Below, in pieces: positions 10,556 through 21,173 of a stretch of DNA of 64,000 nucleotides. The translations under genes were made by a program, and so were the position numbers. The notes beneath the pieces are model-generated. The model did no database searches. It had not been told where the DNA came from and worked only from the letters and a program-made list of their open reading frames with translations. This stretch comes from Diospyros lotus. Taxonomy: Eukaryota; Streptophyta; Magnoliopsida; Ericales; Ebenaceae. Positions within the stretch are counted from its first letter, which is position 1, and every line of letters starts with the position of its first letter. The stretch lies in assembly GCF_014633365.1 (NCBI RefSeq), contig NC_068351.1, forward strand, positions 21,441,366 to 21,505,365, given 5' to 3'.

Positions 10556-11126
10556 ACCTATGATCTTACCTTGAGAATTATCACTATAGTATAACTTACC
10601 TCCTTATTTGAAAACGACATTGTTGAGAAGCCCTTGATCTCCCATCATGTGCCTTGAGCACCTGCTGTCAAGGAACCATTTGCTTCTTGAGCCAAGAGTA
10701 CCCAATGCAACTTATAAAAGGAACATTTCAAGTTGCTCCCTTTGGTACCCACATCATTTTGGGTCCATTCTTGTTAGTAGAAACTATATCCTTAGGTGCC
10801 TAAATTTTTTTGAACTAGTGTGGATTATTTCTTATGAAGCATTTGTTAATTGAGTGTCCATTTCTACCACAATAATGACATGAGATGCCTCTTTTTGAGA
10901 AGTTTGGTTTGTGAAATAGTTTTCTTTGAATAAACTTTTGATTTGAGGCTTTTACAAAAATGGTTTTGCTAGAACTTGCATTGAATGGATCAAAACCTAT
11001 TCCCTGCTTATCTCCAAAATTTCTTTGAGCTCCAAGGATTATTTCCAATTTCTTCTTTCCTTCAACTAATTTTTCTAAGAATTCCTTCATGTCTTTTGTT
11101 TTCCTTGAGCAAACTTTCTTTTTCAT
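10556..11126 (-). pseudogene. Second zinc knuckle and protease (element A)
   Basis: From 11126 the reading frame gives a basic coiled region, then an intact CCHC knuckle CHYCGRNGHSINKC (near 10885-10845). It then gives a WVPKG spacer typical of SIRE-like elements. The protease active-site segment near 10690 reads FLDSRCSRHM, with Arg replacing Gly of the usual DSG. Stops and a frameshift lie on both sides (e.g. a TAA near 10603). Both the active-site change and the breaks argue against function. Confidence 0.7.
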
Positions 11127-11289
11127 TAATCAAGACATTCATTTCATTTTCTAATATTTCTTTTTCAGATTTCAAGTTTTTGCTCTCACTTTCTAGAAAA
11201 TTTATCTTTTTCCTCAAATCATTGTTTTTTATATTCATTTGCTCATATTCACTTAGAAATTCATTAAATGCAACATGTAGCTCCTCAAA

Positions 11290-12352
11290 GGTAAATTTTG
11301 AAATCGAATTTGGAGTTTAAGAGGTTACCTCATCTTTAAATTTTGTCATGAAGCAAATATTGGCCACTTCTATCTTGAGAACCATCACTTGAGGATAAAT
11401 CTTCCTCACTCCATGCGGCTAGAGCTTTCTTTTTAGTTTTCGTTTCCTTGCGATCCTTCCTCTTTAATTGAGGGCATTCATTCCTCATATTGCCTAACTT
11501 TTTACACTCAAAACATCTAATTTCATTAGAAGAGTTAGTATTCTTTTGAACTTTTTATTTTCTAAGATTTTTTCTTTGATTAAATCTACCTTTGTTCATG
11601 AATCTTTTGAATTTCCTAGCTAGTAAGGCAAAGTCATCATCTTCACTATCTTGTGAATCTTTATTATTGTTTCTTATTTTAAAAGCAACATTCTTATGTT
11701 TCTTTAACTCATCCTCATTGTTTATTTTCATCATGATTTCATGAGTCATTAAAGAACCTAGAAAATTTTCAAAGGGCAAGTTATCTAAGTCTTTTGCTTC
11801 AGTTATGGAAGTCACTTTAGTATCCCATGATCTAGGTAAGCTCCTTAGAATTTTCCTAACCTTTTCACCATTGGCATAAATTTTTCCTAGAGACTCTAAG
11901 GTAGAGATGGTATCATTAGACCTAGTGTACATGTCCTTAATAGTTTCATCTTCTTTCATAGTGAATAACTCATAATCATGAATAAGAATATTAATTCTTA
12001 TTTCTTTTACCTGATTTGTACCTTCATGAGTTACCTTGAACTTATCCCACATTTCCTTTGTTGTTTTGCATGTTGAGACATGATTGAACTCTTCTGAGCT
12101 AAGAGAACAAATTAATGTGTTCATAGCTTTGGCATTGATTTCCATGTCTCTCATTTCTTCCACTATCCACGTTTCAATCTTTTCCATATTAGACAACTTT
12201 ATTTGCTTTTGAATAGCTTGCATCAAACTAGAGTCTTGCATTAAATAGATTTGCATCCTTGTTTTCTAGTAATTATAATTTGTTCCATCAAAAAATGGGA
12301 GAGGAGTGGTGCTTTGACCCTCGGTTTGGGATGTAGATGTAAAATGTGCCAT
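11290..12352 (-). pseudogene. Copia gag (element A)
   Basis: The start is the ATG complementary to 12350-12352, 56 bp after the primer site (MAHFTSTSQTEGQSTT). An in-frame TAG at 12266-12268 sits where the family normally has Trp in its NYxxW motif. From 12256 a long open stretch gives the Gag core with EMWDKFKVTHEGTNQVKE, then a stop at 11557-11555. Beyond it a CCHC-type knuckle (near 11527-11487) reads CFECKKLGNMRNEC, with Asn in place of the zinc-binding His. A frameshift follows near 11390. Confidence 0.85.
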
Positions 12353-12407
12353 TTGAAAAGATATTTTTACTTAGGTTGTTAAGACAATGAAAAATAGAGG
12401 GAACCTT

Positions 12408-12419
12408 GCTTTGATACCA
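12408..12419 (-). other. Primer-binding site of element A
   Basis: The minus strand reads TGGTATCAAAGC, complementary to plant initiator tRNA-Met, two bases after the 5' LTR end at 12422. Confidence 0.85.
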
Positions 12420-13010
12420 ATTGATATAATTGTATAGCAATGGCACGCACCAAGAGGGGGGGTGAATTGGTGTAAAAAAAATTCTTACTAAATTGAAAGT
12501 CTATTTTAGAGAGAAATTAAAATATTGTAGAGGTGATGGATTTAGCAATAGATTGGAAATAATGAACAATGAAATAAATATCAACACACAGAGAACACTA
12601 ACAATTTATAGTGGTTTGGCTAATATAGCTTACGTCCACTCCCTTAGTCACCCACTAAGGTATTTGCATTCAACTCACTTAAAAACAACCCCCTACTTAA
12701 CTAAGTAGGTCATTTAGTCCTCGGCTAGGAAAAAATACAACCTCCTATCACTCGGATAGGCCCACAAGCTTACAAGCTTGGAAGAGAAAATACAATGGTA
12801 AATGACATTGAAACTCTAAGAGCTTATACTCTTAGTTACACATTCTCTCGAAATAAAACTAAGAGGATGAAAATAAGCTTGAACACGTAAAGAGCAAAGC
12901 CTTGATACAATAGAGAATGAGAGAACAAAATTTAAAGCGCGATGTATCTTGAATGCTCGGTAGGTAAGAATTGAATGTTCTTCAGCAGTCTTAAAAGTTC
13001 CTTTAACCAC

Positions 13011-13020
13011 CTATTTATAG
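13011..13020 (-). promoter_or_regulatory. TATA box of element A 5' LTR
   Basis: The minus strand reads CTATAAATAG, about 100 bp downstream of the repeat array; the same box is at 4553-4544 in the other LTR. Confidence 0.7.
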
Positions 13021-13116
13021 ATGATGGTGCTTGGAGACAAAAATTGAGTCGTTGATGGTAGTTGGGGGAGCATTTAATGAGCTAAAAACTAGTCGTTGTA
13101 TGTTTTAGAGTAACAA

Positions 13117-13458
13117 ACTGTCGACAGATAAATTGGTTAGTTGACAGATATGAAATACAATTTTAAGACATAGTCAATAGATAAAACCATTTTTTGACAA
13201 ATTTGATGTAAGCAATCTGTTAGTTGACAAAGCAATAGACATAGTCGATAAAGCAATGGTCTTAGTCGACAACAACACAAGTTAGTCGATAGAGCCAAGG
13301 CCTTAGTCGATAGATAAAAACAAGAAATCAATTTAAGCATACTGATAGTCGACAGATGTAAACCTCTTTATCAACGGATCCAAGTTTTTGAATACTGTTA
13401 GTCGACAGACGCTTAGCACTTAGTCAATAGATCCTAAGCAAACACATACACTTAGTTG
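13117..13458. repeat. GTCGAC-word array in 5' LTR of element A
   Basis: About fourteen units over 340 bp built on TAGTCGACAGA. Exact GTCGAC cores occur near 13119, 13264, 13348 and 13402. Other units read GTTGAC, GTCAAT, GTCGAT or ATCAAC. Spacing is irregular (roughly 15-40 bp). The core is a palindrome with CpG at its centre, and many variants show TG or CA at that CpG. Confidence 0.82.
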
Positions 13459-13825
13459 GCAACTTTAGAGAATGCTAGATTTTTGAAGATACTTCCTTTA
13501 ATTTATGAAGACTCATGTTTCTTTGATAAAACTTGAAGCATCATTTCTCATGTTTTTAGAAAAGTTTGAGTATTCATGCTTTGTTTTTCCAATCTCCTAA
13601 AACATGATTTAATGTTTCTTTGTGAAAATAATGATTGATGCTTTAAAGACTTGATATATGAATTTCTTTTCAATCAAAACACTTCTTGAAACTTTGAATC
13701 ATAACAAATACTTTTTGAAATTGATTTTTGAGACACTTAGAAGCAAGTATGTTGAGTTTGAATTCTTTTGGCATATAACTTGTCATTATCAAAACACTTC
13801 TTTACAAGAGTAAAATATCAATTTG

Positions 13826-14105
13826 AACACTGAGAAATTTTTGCATAAACTTTTTCATGCAAAGCTTGATGTAAAATTTTTATAGCTTTGATATTTAATA
13901 CAAAATAGTTCTTATCATCTTTATTCCAAACAAATTTTGGTTTTGAAACAAATCATTTTTCCATAATATTCCACGAAGTAAAATTAATGGATGTTATGAA
14001 AACACAAATTCTTTTTCTCCAAAAACCATAAAATGAGCTATCAAAATAAGGTGTCATATCAATAGGATAACCTTCCTTGGACAAGGAAACCTTCATGAAT
14101 GCCAT
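13826..14105 (-). pseudogene. Copia element B: gag N-terminus
   Basis: Starts at the ATG complementary to 14103-14105 and encodes an N-terminal Gag part (MAFMKVSLSKEGYPIDM...) with an in-frame stop near 13955. Reading is interrupted exactly at the ATTTG duplication by element A and resumes at 3958, where the frame continues into the Gag core. This shared frame across the gap independently supports the insertion. Confidence 0.65.
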
Positions 14106-14147
14106 ATATCTCTCCTTAGGTTGTTAAACCTAAAAATAAGGAGTTCA

Positions 14148-14159
14148 GCTCTAATACCA
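14148..14159 (-). other. Primer-binding site of element B
   Basis: The minus strand reads TGGTATTAGAGC, one base off the canonical TGGTATCAGAGC, just after the LTR of element B and 43 bp before its gag ATG. Confidence 0.75.
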
Positions 14160-14164
14160 ATTAT

Positions 14165-15325
14165 TGGAATTGGTTTGACACAATGTATGAAACCACACAC
14201 CTAAGAGGGGGTGAATTGGGTGATTAACAAATTTAAAAAAAAACTTTTTAATTGGTTTTAAAAGATAAAAAAGAAAACAATAAAGCACAACCAAAATAAA
14301 ATGCAAAAGGGATATAAGCAATTTATAGTGGTTCAGCTGAACCTAGCCTAACCCACTCCCTTAGCTTCCCACTAAGGATTTTAAACAATCCAATAAACCT
14401 CCTACTTGATCCCAAGTAGGCCCTCTAGCAACAAGTTAGGAAAATACAAACCTCCTACTCATACACCAGTAGGCCCTCTAGCTCACAAGCTAGGAAATAC
14501 AAGAATTAAACAAAAGAGAGATTCTAAGAGTAGACACTCTTAGTTACAATGTCTCTCAAAATCAAATACAAGGCTTAGAATCAAATGAAACAAATTAAGT
14601 GCAAAGCCTTTGAGAGAAAATTAAAGGATAAACTCTTGTGAGAAGATGAATATCTTCTCAACTCATTCCTATCCATTTGTCTTCTCAAGTGCATCCATTG
14701 ACTATATTTATAGGCATCGTAATCCATTAAAAGAAACTAGCCATTATAGAGTCATTAGAGTTTGCAAAACTAGCCATTAGAGAAACTTGCAACAAAAATG
14801 ATTGACAAGTTGTATGAAATGGTCGACTGATTAGATTAAAAACTAAAGGATAGATCGACAAGAAGCACAAAACGGTTGACAAGATCTAAAAATGGTCAAC
14901 CAAAAATGATGCAGTAACTGTTGACCGGGCACGATTGAGAGCTTGCAATAAACCAATTGACTGGCTTAAAAAGTCGGTTGACAGCCTGAGAAAAAAATGG
15001 TCAACCAAATGCAAACGGTGGTCGACAATTTTGCCTATGCACTAAAAAAACATTGCTTCAATTTTAAGCACATCAAAACTATGTTGATATAATATTTTTA
15101 AACAAATCTTTTAGCACAAAAACTTTGATTTTCCAAATGCCATCAAGGTATTTGAGAATAAGATTTTTGGCATTGGATTGCATGATGACATTGATTTTCA
15201 TTTTAGTGATAATAGATCATGTAAAAGGATTTAGGTGCACCAAGTTAAGAACCATTTACAAAATATATTAATCATCAAAACATAATTGTTTTTCATCATC
15301 AAAACCATAATAAAGGCAAAACATC
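14165..15325 (-). repeat. 5' LTR of element B
   Basis: About 1.16 kb with TG...CA ends (minus start TGATGTTTTGCC), beside the primer site. It has a minus-strand TATA box (TATAAATATA, 14712-14703) and, upstream of it, a word array at 14808-15030. Related in layout but not in most of its sequence to the LTRs of element A. The matching 3' LTR is not in the window. Confidence 0.72.
14808..15030. repeat. GGTCGAC/GGTTGAC word array in element B LTR
   Basis: Nine or so words: GGTCGACTG, GATCGACAAG, GGTTGACAAG, GGTCAACCA, GTTGACCGG, ATTGACTGG, GGTTGACAG, GGTCAACCA, GGTCGACAA. The core is again GTCGAC with TG/CA decay, but the flanking bases differ from element A. Confidence 0.7.
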
Positions 15326-15600
15326 AAACGATATTGAGGGTTGCATACGTGGGGTGGAATTTGGTCTCAGTATAGAAATTGTTTTTGTATCCCAACCTGA
15401 CATCAGATTTCAGGTATGTAGTTATTTATATTCATGTGATGAATATACGTGTTTCTTAAATATCCAAGTTGCGTATGGTGCGTGTTTATTGTATTCCGCT
15501 CTGATATGTAATTTTTTTTTAATTTACCTGCACCACTATACGTGTAATCCATCGGTAAAAAGTCAAATATTAAAGGCTATAATAAAATAATGGAAAGAGT
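15326..15600. other. Unassigned spacer
   Basis: AT-rich DNA right of the element B LTR. The open stretch at 15354-15590 shows no family resemblance and no plausible promoter; I see nothing else in it. Confidence 0.3.
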
Positions 15601-15621
15601 TGAAAAGAAATTTGAAGCCTT

Positions 15622-17328
15622 TCATACCTCAATCAAGTGTTGCTCTGCCATGTTCAATTGATCATGGGTGCTCCTCAAGTACTCTAGTTCATCGCGAGAC
15701 AATATTGTGGTGTAGATTAATCTTGCCCCAATGCCTAGCTCCCTAATAGAAACCATGTCCAGAAGTCCTGGGCGTACCCAAAATTTGCACTCCCTAAGTG
15801 GTCGATGCCTCAAGGGCACTACCCCTTGATGGATGGGGCCCATGTTTGGAAATAAATGCAGGTGCCTTTTGGATTCCATATCCAACTCTCTTTGTCTTGG
15901 ATGCTCCGTCAGTTGTGGAAAAGAAAGGTTGCATATGGCTTGATTTTGGCCATGATGCCTTTCCAGTTCGGTCTCTACTTCGGCCTTTTTCCTTGTCGCC
16001 TTCTCAATCTCTAAAGCGGCTAAAGTCCTTAGGCTTAATGGTGATGGTAGTGGTGGTATCTCTCATTCCTCAATGATTTCGCTCGAAGTCTGAAGGGATT
16101 TAGCAAAGGAAAGTAAAAAAAATCCTCCGAGATTAGATCTACGGTTGCCCTGCCGTGCTAGTCCCCTCTCTATCTATTCTGGCTAGCTTATTCCTTCGAG
16201 CCAGGGAAATCTCTCCATCTTAAAAATTGGGGGGGGGGGGGGGGACTAGGAATCTTGTGGTTGTGTCCACTGTTGGACCTCCTATACCCACTGCATATCT
16301 TTCTCCAGCTTGCCCAGCATTATTCTATGGTATCGCCTCATCTCTGCATGCCAAAAACAACGACTCATCAGTATGATCATCAAAATATCAAAGAAAACAA
16401 AGCAACAATAAAAAAAAAATGGGGCAAGGTGAGCACCCTTAGGGTCCATCTCCCCTTCGCACCCTTCCTCTTTATCTTCTCCTACTGTGTCCTCATCCGC
16501 CGTCACATCCACCTCTTTGTCGTCATCCTCATCTCCTTCACTTTCTTCCTTTTCTTCACTATTATCCAACGAAGAGGATGACAAGGACATAATCACCTGG
16601 GGCTCAATTGGTCTTGATGGACAGGTATCATCGCCCCATTCAACAACTATCCACCCAATAGCTATGAGACGCTATTTGACCATTAAGTTAGACAAAAGCA
16701 TTGGACTCCCTTGGGCAAGTTTATTAATCTCTTCTTGGTGTTCCTTCACTAGCGAATTTATGTCTGGCCACTTGGACCTTGCACTTCTTATTTGTTCAGT
16801 GCGACAATATCATGACGACCTCCAACATCCTAGGGGTAGGGTAACCACCAACCACCTAGTCTCAAATCATTTAATTTCTGAGGATCGCCCTTAAACAACC
16901 TAACCCTAATAGGCATCCTCTAGAGAGACACAAATTCTTTCTCCCCCTTCGTGGTCTAGATGTGGTAAAAGTAGTGCAATAGAGAGGTAGTGGGTTTTAC
17001 CTCACACTCCTTACACAAGGTAAAAAATCCTGCTAGCAGATTCCAACCATTTGGATGCAACTAGGCTGGCACCAACATCTTCTTCTCTAAAAATTTCATC
17101 CCAAAAAGTGTAGTGGAATCATAATTCATGCCTTCAATCTATCTAAGTGAATTGCTACCCCATTTCCTTCAACAGTAGCCATAAGTTCCCTAGCTTTAAG
17201 ACCCCTTGGTCTCCACGATTGAGAAATACAGTAAGCTTGCACTAGCCATCTGCTATTTTGCCTCTTAAGATTGAGGGATGCATCCGTGGGGAAATGGTAA
17301 TTTCAGTAGAAGGCTGTGAGGAAGCCAT
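15622..17328 (-). pseudogene. 'Putative gypsy type transposon' gene, copy 1
   Basis: Starts at the ATG complementary to 17326-17328 (MASSQPSTEITISP). Stops occur early (e.g. near 17245). Frameshifted pieces match copy 2 at 19270-20700: GVAIHLDRLK, LHPNGWNLLAGFFTLCKECE and KPTTSLLHYFYH. The LHPNxW / LCxE pattern is that of the plant 'putative gypsy type transposon' family (PF04195-like). Downstream is an acidic domain (16596-16440, EESEGDEDDDKEVDV) and an apparent intron acceptor near 16352. The 15885-15622 part may be the C-terminal coiled region. Function of the family is unknown. Not translatable as it stands. Confidence 0.6.
16229..16244. repeat. G16 homopolymer
   Basis: An uninterrupted run of sixteen G residues on the plus strand inside the non-coding end of copy 1. 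Rare in AT-rich plant DNA; it could be a sequencing or assembly artefact. Confidence 0.9.
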
Positions 17329-19269
17329 TTTATCTGAAAGAGTTTGTTTTTTAGGAGAAAAAGAGTTTTTCGGAGAATCAAAATCTCCAAGGAGCCAAGA
17401 GTAGTGAAAAGTCTTTGGGGCAGTCGGAAGAGTCTTTGGGTGCTATGGATGACTCTGGCTCTTCGAGGGAGAAATGTGGCCCATCGGGGACCACGACATA
17501 TTTATAGTTTGAGTCCTTAGAAGTCTAAGTGTCACTAAGAATCCCCCGGAGACTCTCCATGGGTGACTCATATCCAGCACCCACACTTTTTACTCTTCCA
17601 TTTGCCTTTCATCCCAAGGCAAGAGTAGGGACCTATTGTTATGGGGTGCCTTAGAACATTCAAAAAAATCCTAAGTTCTAAGAAGTATCCCATTAAGTCT
17701 AGAGACCCTAGAGAGTTTCTCAGGGCAAGAGTCCCTCGGAGCCTTCAGGGAGTCCCTGGGATGGTCATGCCTCATACCTTATATACCTCGAATGCTCCCT
17801 TAGAGTCATCTGGGCCTAAGTTACCTGATGACCCCGAAGACTCAAAGATACTCATAGGGGCACTTTTACCCCAAAGATATCATTAGTCCCTTCGGCCTCA
17901 CTCGATGCATCGTCTTGGAGAGTCTGAGAACTCTTATTTGTGGATCCCACCAAAAGTATATAAATACCCACCTACTCCTAAGCAAATGGATCTTTTTTTT
18001 TTGAGACCGCACTCGACCCACAATCACTCTCTCTCTAGGACCCCAGACTTAGAGACTTAAGACTTAAGACCCTAAGACTCCAACCTTCAGATAACTCATC
18101 GGGAGCCTACTCCCCTGAAGACACATGCCACATACCACATACATACATATTCTGCATATAGTCACATTCTAGTTTAAGACATCAGTGTTTGAATTAGGCA
18201 TCAAAAGGACCAGATGGGGAAGATCCCTACGTGCCTTTTGATGACCTCTGTGTTTGTAGACTCATCTGGGATAGCAATCCCCAAAGACCAGTTGAAGGTT
18301 CCCCTTAGAGACTCTTCAGGACTCTCCTATCCCTGGTCCCCCGAAGAATCCCCCGGGGTTGATGACCCTAAAGAACTCGGAGACCCTATCTGGGTCCTTG
18401 AAGCATCAACCCTCCAAAGCAATAGATCGAGCTTAGACCCAGTTGATCCCTCAAGCGATATCTTGAACCTCACTATTTTGTTGAGGGGCTTTGCTTTGGC
18501 TGTTTCCAAGATAAATAAATTTAATTATTGTAATTTGGTAACAACACAAGTATTTACAGACACTTGGTGGTTGGGCCCACGTAACACGTGGTATGTAGAT
18601 GAGAGTCTCCTGACTCTCTAAGAAGATGCATCGGGTGAGGCTGGAGGGCTTAGAGGTATCTTCGGGGTTAAAGTGCCCCAATGAGTATCCTCTAGATGGT
18701 TTCGAAGACTCTTCAAAGCCATCGGGTGACTTGGGTCGGGAAGACTCGAGGTGAGTCTTCGGGCTTTGGCAGGGCTAATACTTGATACCCCCAGAGACAC
18801 TTCAAAGGCTCTAGAGGACTCTCACCCTAGGGACCTCTTTGGGGTCATCCCAGTCTACTTAGGATACTTCTATGAACTTTGGGTTCTTTGGGCTTGATGT
18901 TCCTAAGGCACTCCACAACAATGGCTCCCTACTCTTACCTTTGGTTGCAAGGCAAAGGGGAGAGTAAAAATGTGGGTGCCCAATGCCCAAAAACTAGGAT
19001 ACGGGCAGACCAAATAGGTCATCGGATATAAGGATATGAGTCATCGGGAGAGAGTCTCAAAGTATAAATAGATGGTGGTCTCAGACAAGTCATATTTTTA
19101 CCATTTCCCCTGAAGAGCTAGCGTTATCTGAAGCACTCGAAGAGTCTTCTAATAATCTAGGAGATTTAACACATCTTTTGGTGCCCGAAGACTTGAGTCT
19201 CCAGAAGAGTTTTTGCTCCCGAAAACTATTTTCCTTCAGAAAACAAACACTTCTCTAGGTAAACCTTGA
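17329..19269. promoter_or_regulatory. Divergent LTR-like promoter region
   Basis: Non-coding DNA between two diverging gene copies. TATA boxes point outward on the minus strand (CTATAAATATG, 17507-17497) and on the plus strand (TATAAATA, 19063-19070); a further plus TATA is at 17957-17967. The leaders between each outer TATA and ATG match each other when one is reversed, so these are two inverted copies of one element's LTR/leader. The space is filled with short words of the type AGACTCTTCGGAG, CTTCGGGAG and GAGAGTCTC in both orientations. Confidence 0.5.
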
Positions 19270-20700
19270 TGGTTTCTTATCAACCTCCTTTTGAGCCATG
19301 AATAGACATGTCAGCTTTTACCTAAATCAACATTTCTCCTAGGCTTCAACTCTAGCTGCTAAAGGATGAGATCATAGATGGCATTGCGCGGTGTTATCAC
19401 ATCTTGAGATCATAGAAACCAAGAGGTCCTAAGGCAACAAAATATATTGCCACGGTTATAGGGGGTGGGGTAGCGATTCACTTGGATAGCTTAAGAGCGG
19501 GGCTTAGGCTTCCACTGCACCCTTTTGGGTTGCAATTTTTGGAGAATGAGATTTTAGTACTGACCCAGTTACATCCTAATAACTAGGTCATGCTGACGAT
19601 ATTCTCTACCCTATGCAAGGAGTGTGGGGTTGAGCCCACAACTTCCCTATTCCGCTGATTTTATTGTGTTCGGACCACAAGAGGAGATAACGAATTTGTC
19701 ACTTTTTAGAAAATGCCTAATAAGGTTAAGCTATTCAAGGGTGGACCACAAAAGTTGAATGACTTTAAGTCTAGGTGGTTGGTGGTTTGGTCACCCCCAA
19801 GTTGTTGGAGATCGTCATGATTTTAGTGCATGAAGAAAATAAGGAGTGTATTGCCCAAGTGGCCAGACGTAAACTCACTGGTGAAGAAGCACCTGGAAGA
19901 GATCAATAAACTGGCTCAAGGGGGTTCAGTGGCCTTGTTTAACTTAATAGTCGATGACCGCCTTATGCGCCTTATTGCTGTGGGATGGATGGTTGTTGTG
20001 GAGGACGATGAGGTCAGTCCATTGGGATCAACTGAGTCCCAGTAGGTTGCTTCCTCGTTATCCTCTAAATCAGATGACAGTGGAGAAGAAGAAGATGATG
20101 AAGAGATGGATGTGGTGGGAGATGAGGATGCGACAGGAAAGGACAAGGAAGAAGGGTACGAAGGGGAGTTGGACACTAAGGATGCTCATCCCGCCCCTTT
20201 TCTTTTTGCTTGCTTTATGCCTTTTTTGCTTTTCTTTCAGGAATATATCAATGGCTTGTTACTTTTGGCCCATAGATATGAGACAATTTGAAAGAGTGGC
20301 ATTGGGCAGGTTAGCTAAGTCCTCACAGTGGGAGAAGACTCAACATGATACACAACCATAATTTGCCCATGCTCCCTATTCCAAGGAAATCAAGGAAGGG
20401 GAGATCCCTCTGGCTCAATGGAACAAAAGAGCCAGGGTAGATAGAGGAGACACGAGGGCAACCATAGAGGCGAGGGCAACCATAGAGCTTATTTCTAATG
20501 AATTTTTTGACTTTCCCCCACTAAATCTTTCGTCATCTCCATAAGCTTCTAGCAGATATGGCAAGGAAGGAGATCTGCTAGAGCTGCCATCACCACTAAG
20601 CCCAAGGACACATGTTGATTTGGAGGCTGCTAGGGTTGCAAAGGTGACAAAAGAAGAAGCTAAAGCACAAGCTCAGCTAAAGAGATACCATGGCCAACAT
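19270..20700 (+). pseudogene. 'Putative gypsy type transposon' gene, copy 2
   Basis: The likely start is the ATG at 19270. Blocks include GVAIHLDSLRAGLRLPLHPF (near 19470), LTQLHPNN followed by a stop in place of Trp, FSTLCKECGVEPTTSLF (near 19600) and LNDFKSRWLVVW (near 19760). This is the PF04195-like domain. It continues into an acidic region (20085-20170, EEEDDEEMDVVGDED) and a probable intron ending TTTCTTTCAG at about 20239. A Lys/Glu/Ala-rich coiled tail runs to 20690, where Copia G begins abruptly. Several stops break it. The copy is in inverted orientation to 15622-17328. Confidence 0.62.
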
Positions 20701-21173
20701 CAGGTCGTGTGCAACATGCAATTTCCACAGTCGATGAAACGCTGCCACATTGGGAGTTGGATCTAGAGTCCAAGATAAACTCGCCCTCATTTCTTGCCAT
20801 GGGACCCATCCACCAATGAGAGGTTCTCCTATGGCATTGGCGATTGAAAGGGCTCGAATTCCAGATGTGCCTAGGGCTCTTGGATTCAAATTCCATAAGG
20901 AAAAGACACAAACTTCAACTTCCTTTAGAAGGAAAAGACACTTTGTGATGTTTTCCTCACTGACATGTATTTCAGTTATTTTAGAAATAGACTTACTAAA
21001 AGACACAATGTGCTTTAAACAAGAGAGGGAGGGATGACCCAACCGACAATGCCAATGATAAGGAGTCACACCTTCAATAGTAGCAATAATAGATGTAGAA
21101 TCAAGAGTAAGGTGGTAAGACTCCACTTGAGTGGTTTCGGGATGAAACAAAAAGGTTTGCAATCAAAACATAC
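20677..21173 (-). pseudogene. Copia element G: GAG-pre-integrase fragment
   Basis: Open reading from 21162 gives the GAG-pre-integrase motif YHWHCRLGHPSLSCLKHI (near 21065-21015). Below about 20905 the frame stays open but reads a Trp-rich sequence (GGWVPWQEMRASLSW) that I cannot match to integrase. The Copia part continues the protease at 23175-23411 once the intervening LTR is set aside. Confidence 0.65.

Larger units (their letters stand above)
3959..13820 (-). mobile_element. SIRE-like Copia retrotransposon (element A), complete but dead
   Basis: A 9,862-bp element in minus orientation: 5' LTR at 12422-13820, primer site, gag, pol (protease, integrase, RT, RNase H), a third ORF, purine tract, and 3' LTR at 3959-5344. 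The target duplication ATTTG is perfect (3954-3958 and 13821-13825). The Copia order (integrase before RT), long LTRs and an extra ORF between pol and the 3' LTR fit the SIRE/Maximus lineage. The insertion disrupts the gag of element B. Gag, pol and ORF3 all carry stops or frameshifts, so it is not autonomous now. Confidence 0.93.
12422..13820 (-). repeat. 5' LTR of element A
   Basis: 1,399 bp with TG...CA ends, directly beside the primer site on one side and the ATTTG target duplication on the other. In minus order it holds the GTCGAC-word array (13458-13117), a TATA box (13020-13011), and a transcribed R/U5 part. Confidence 0.93.
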
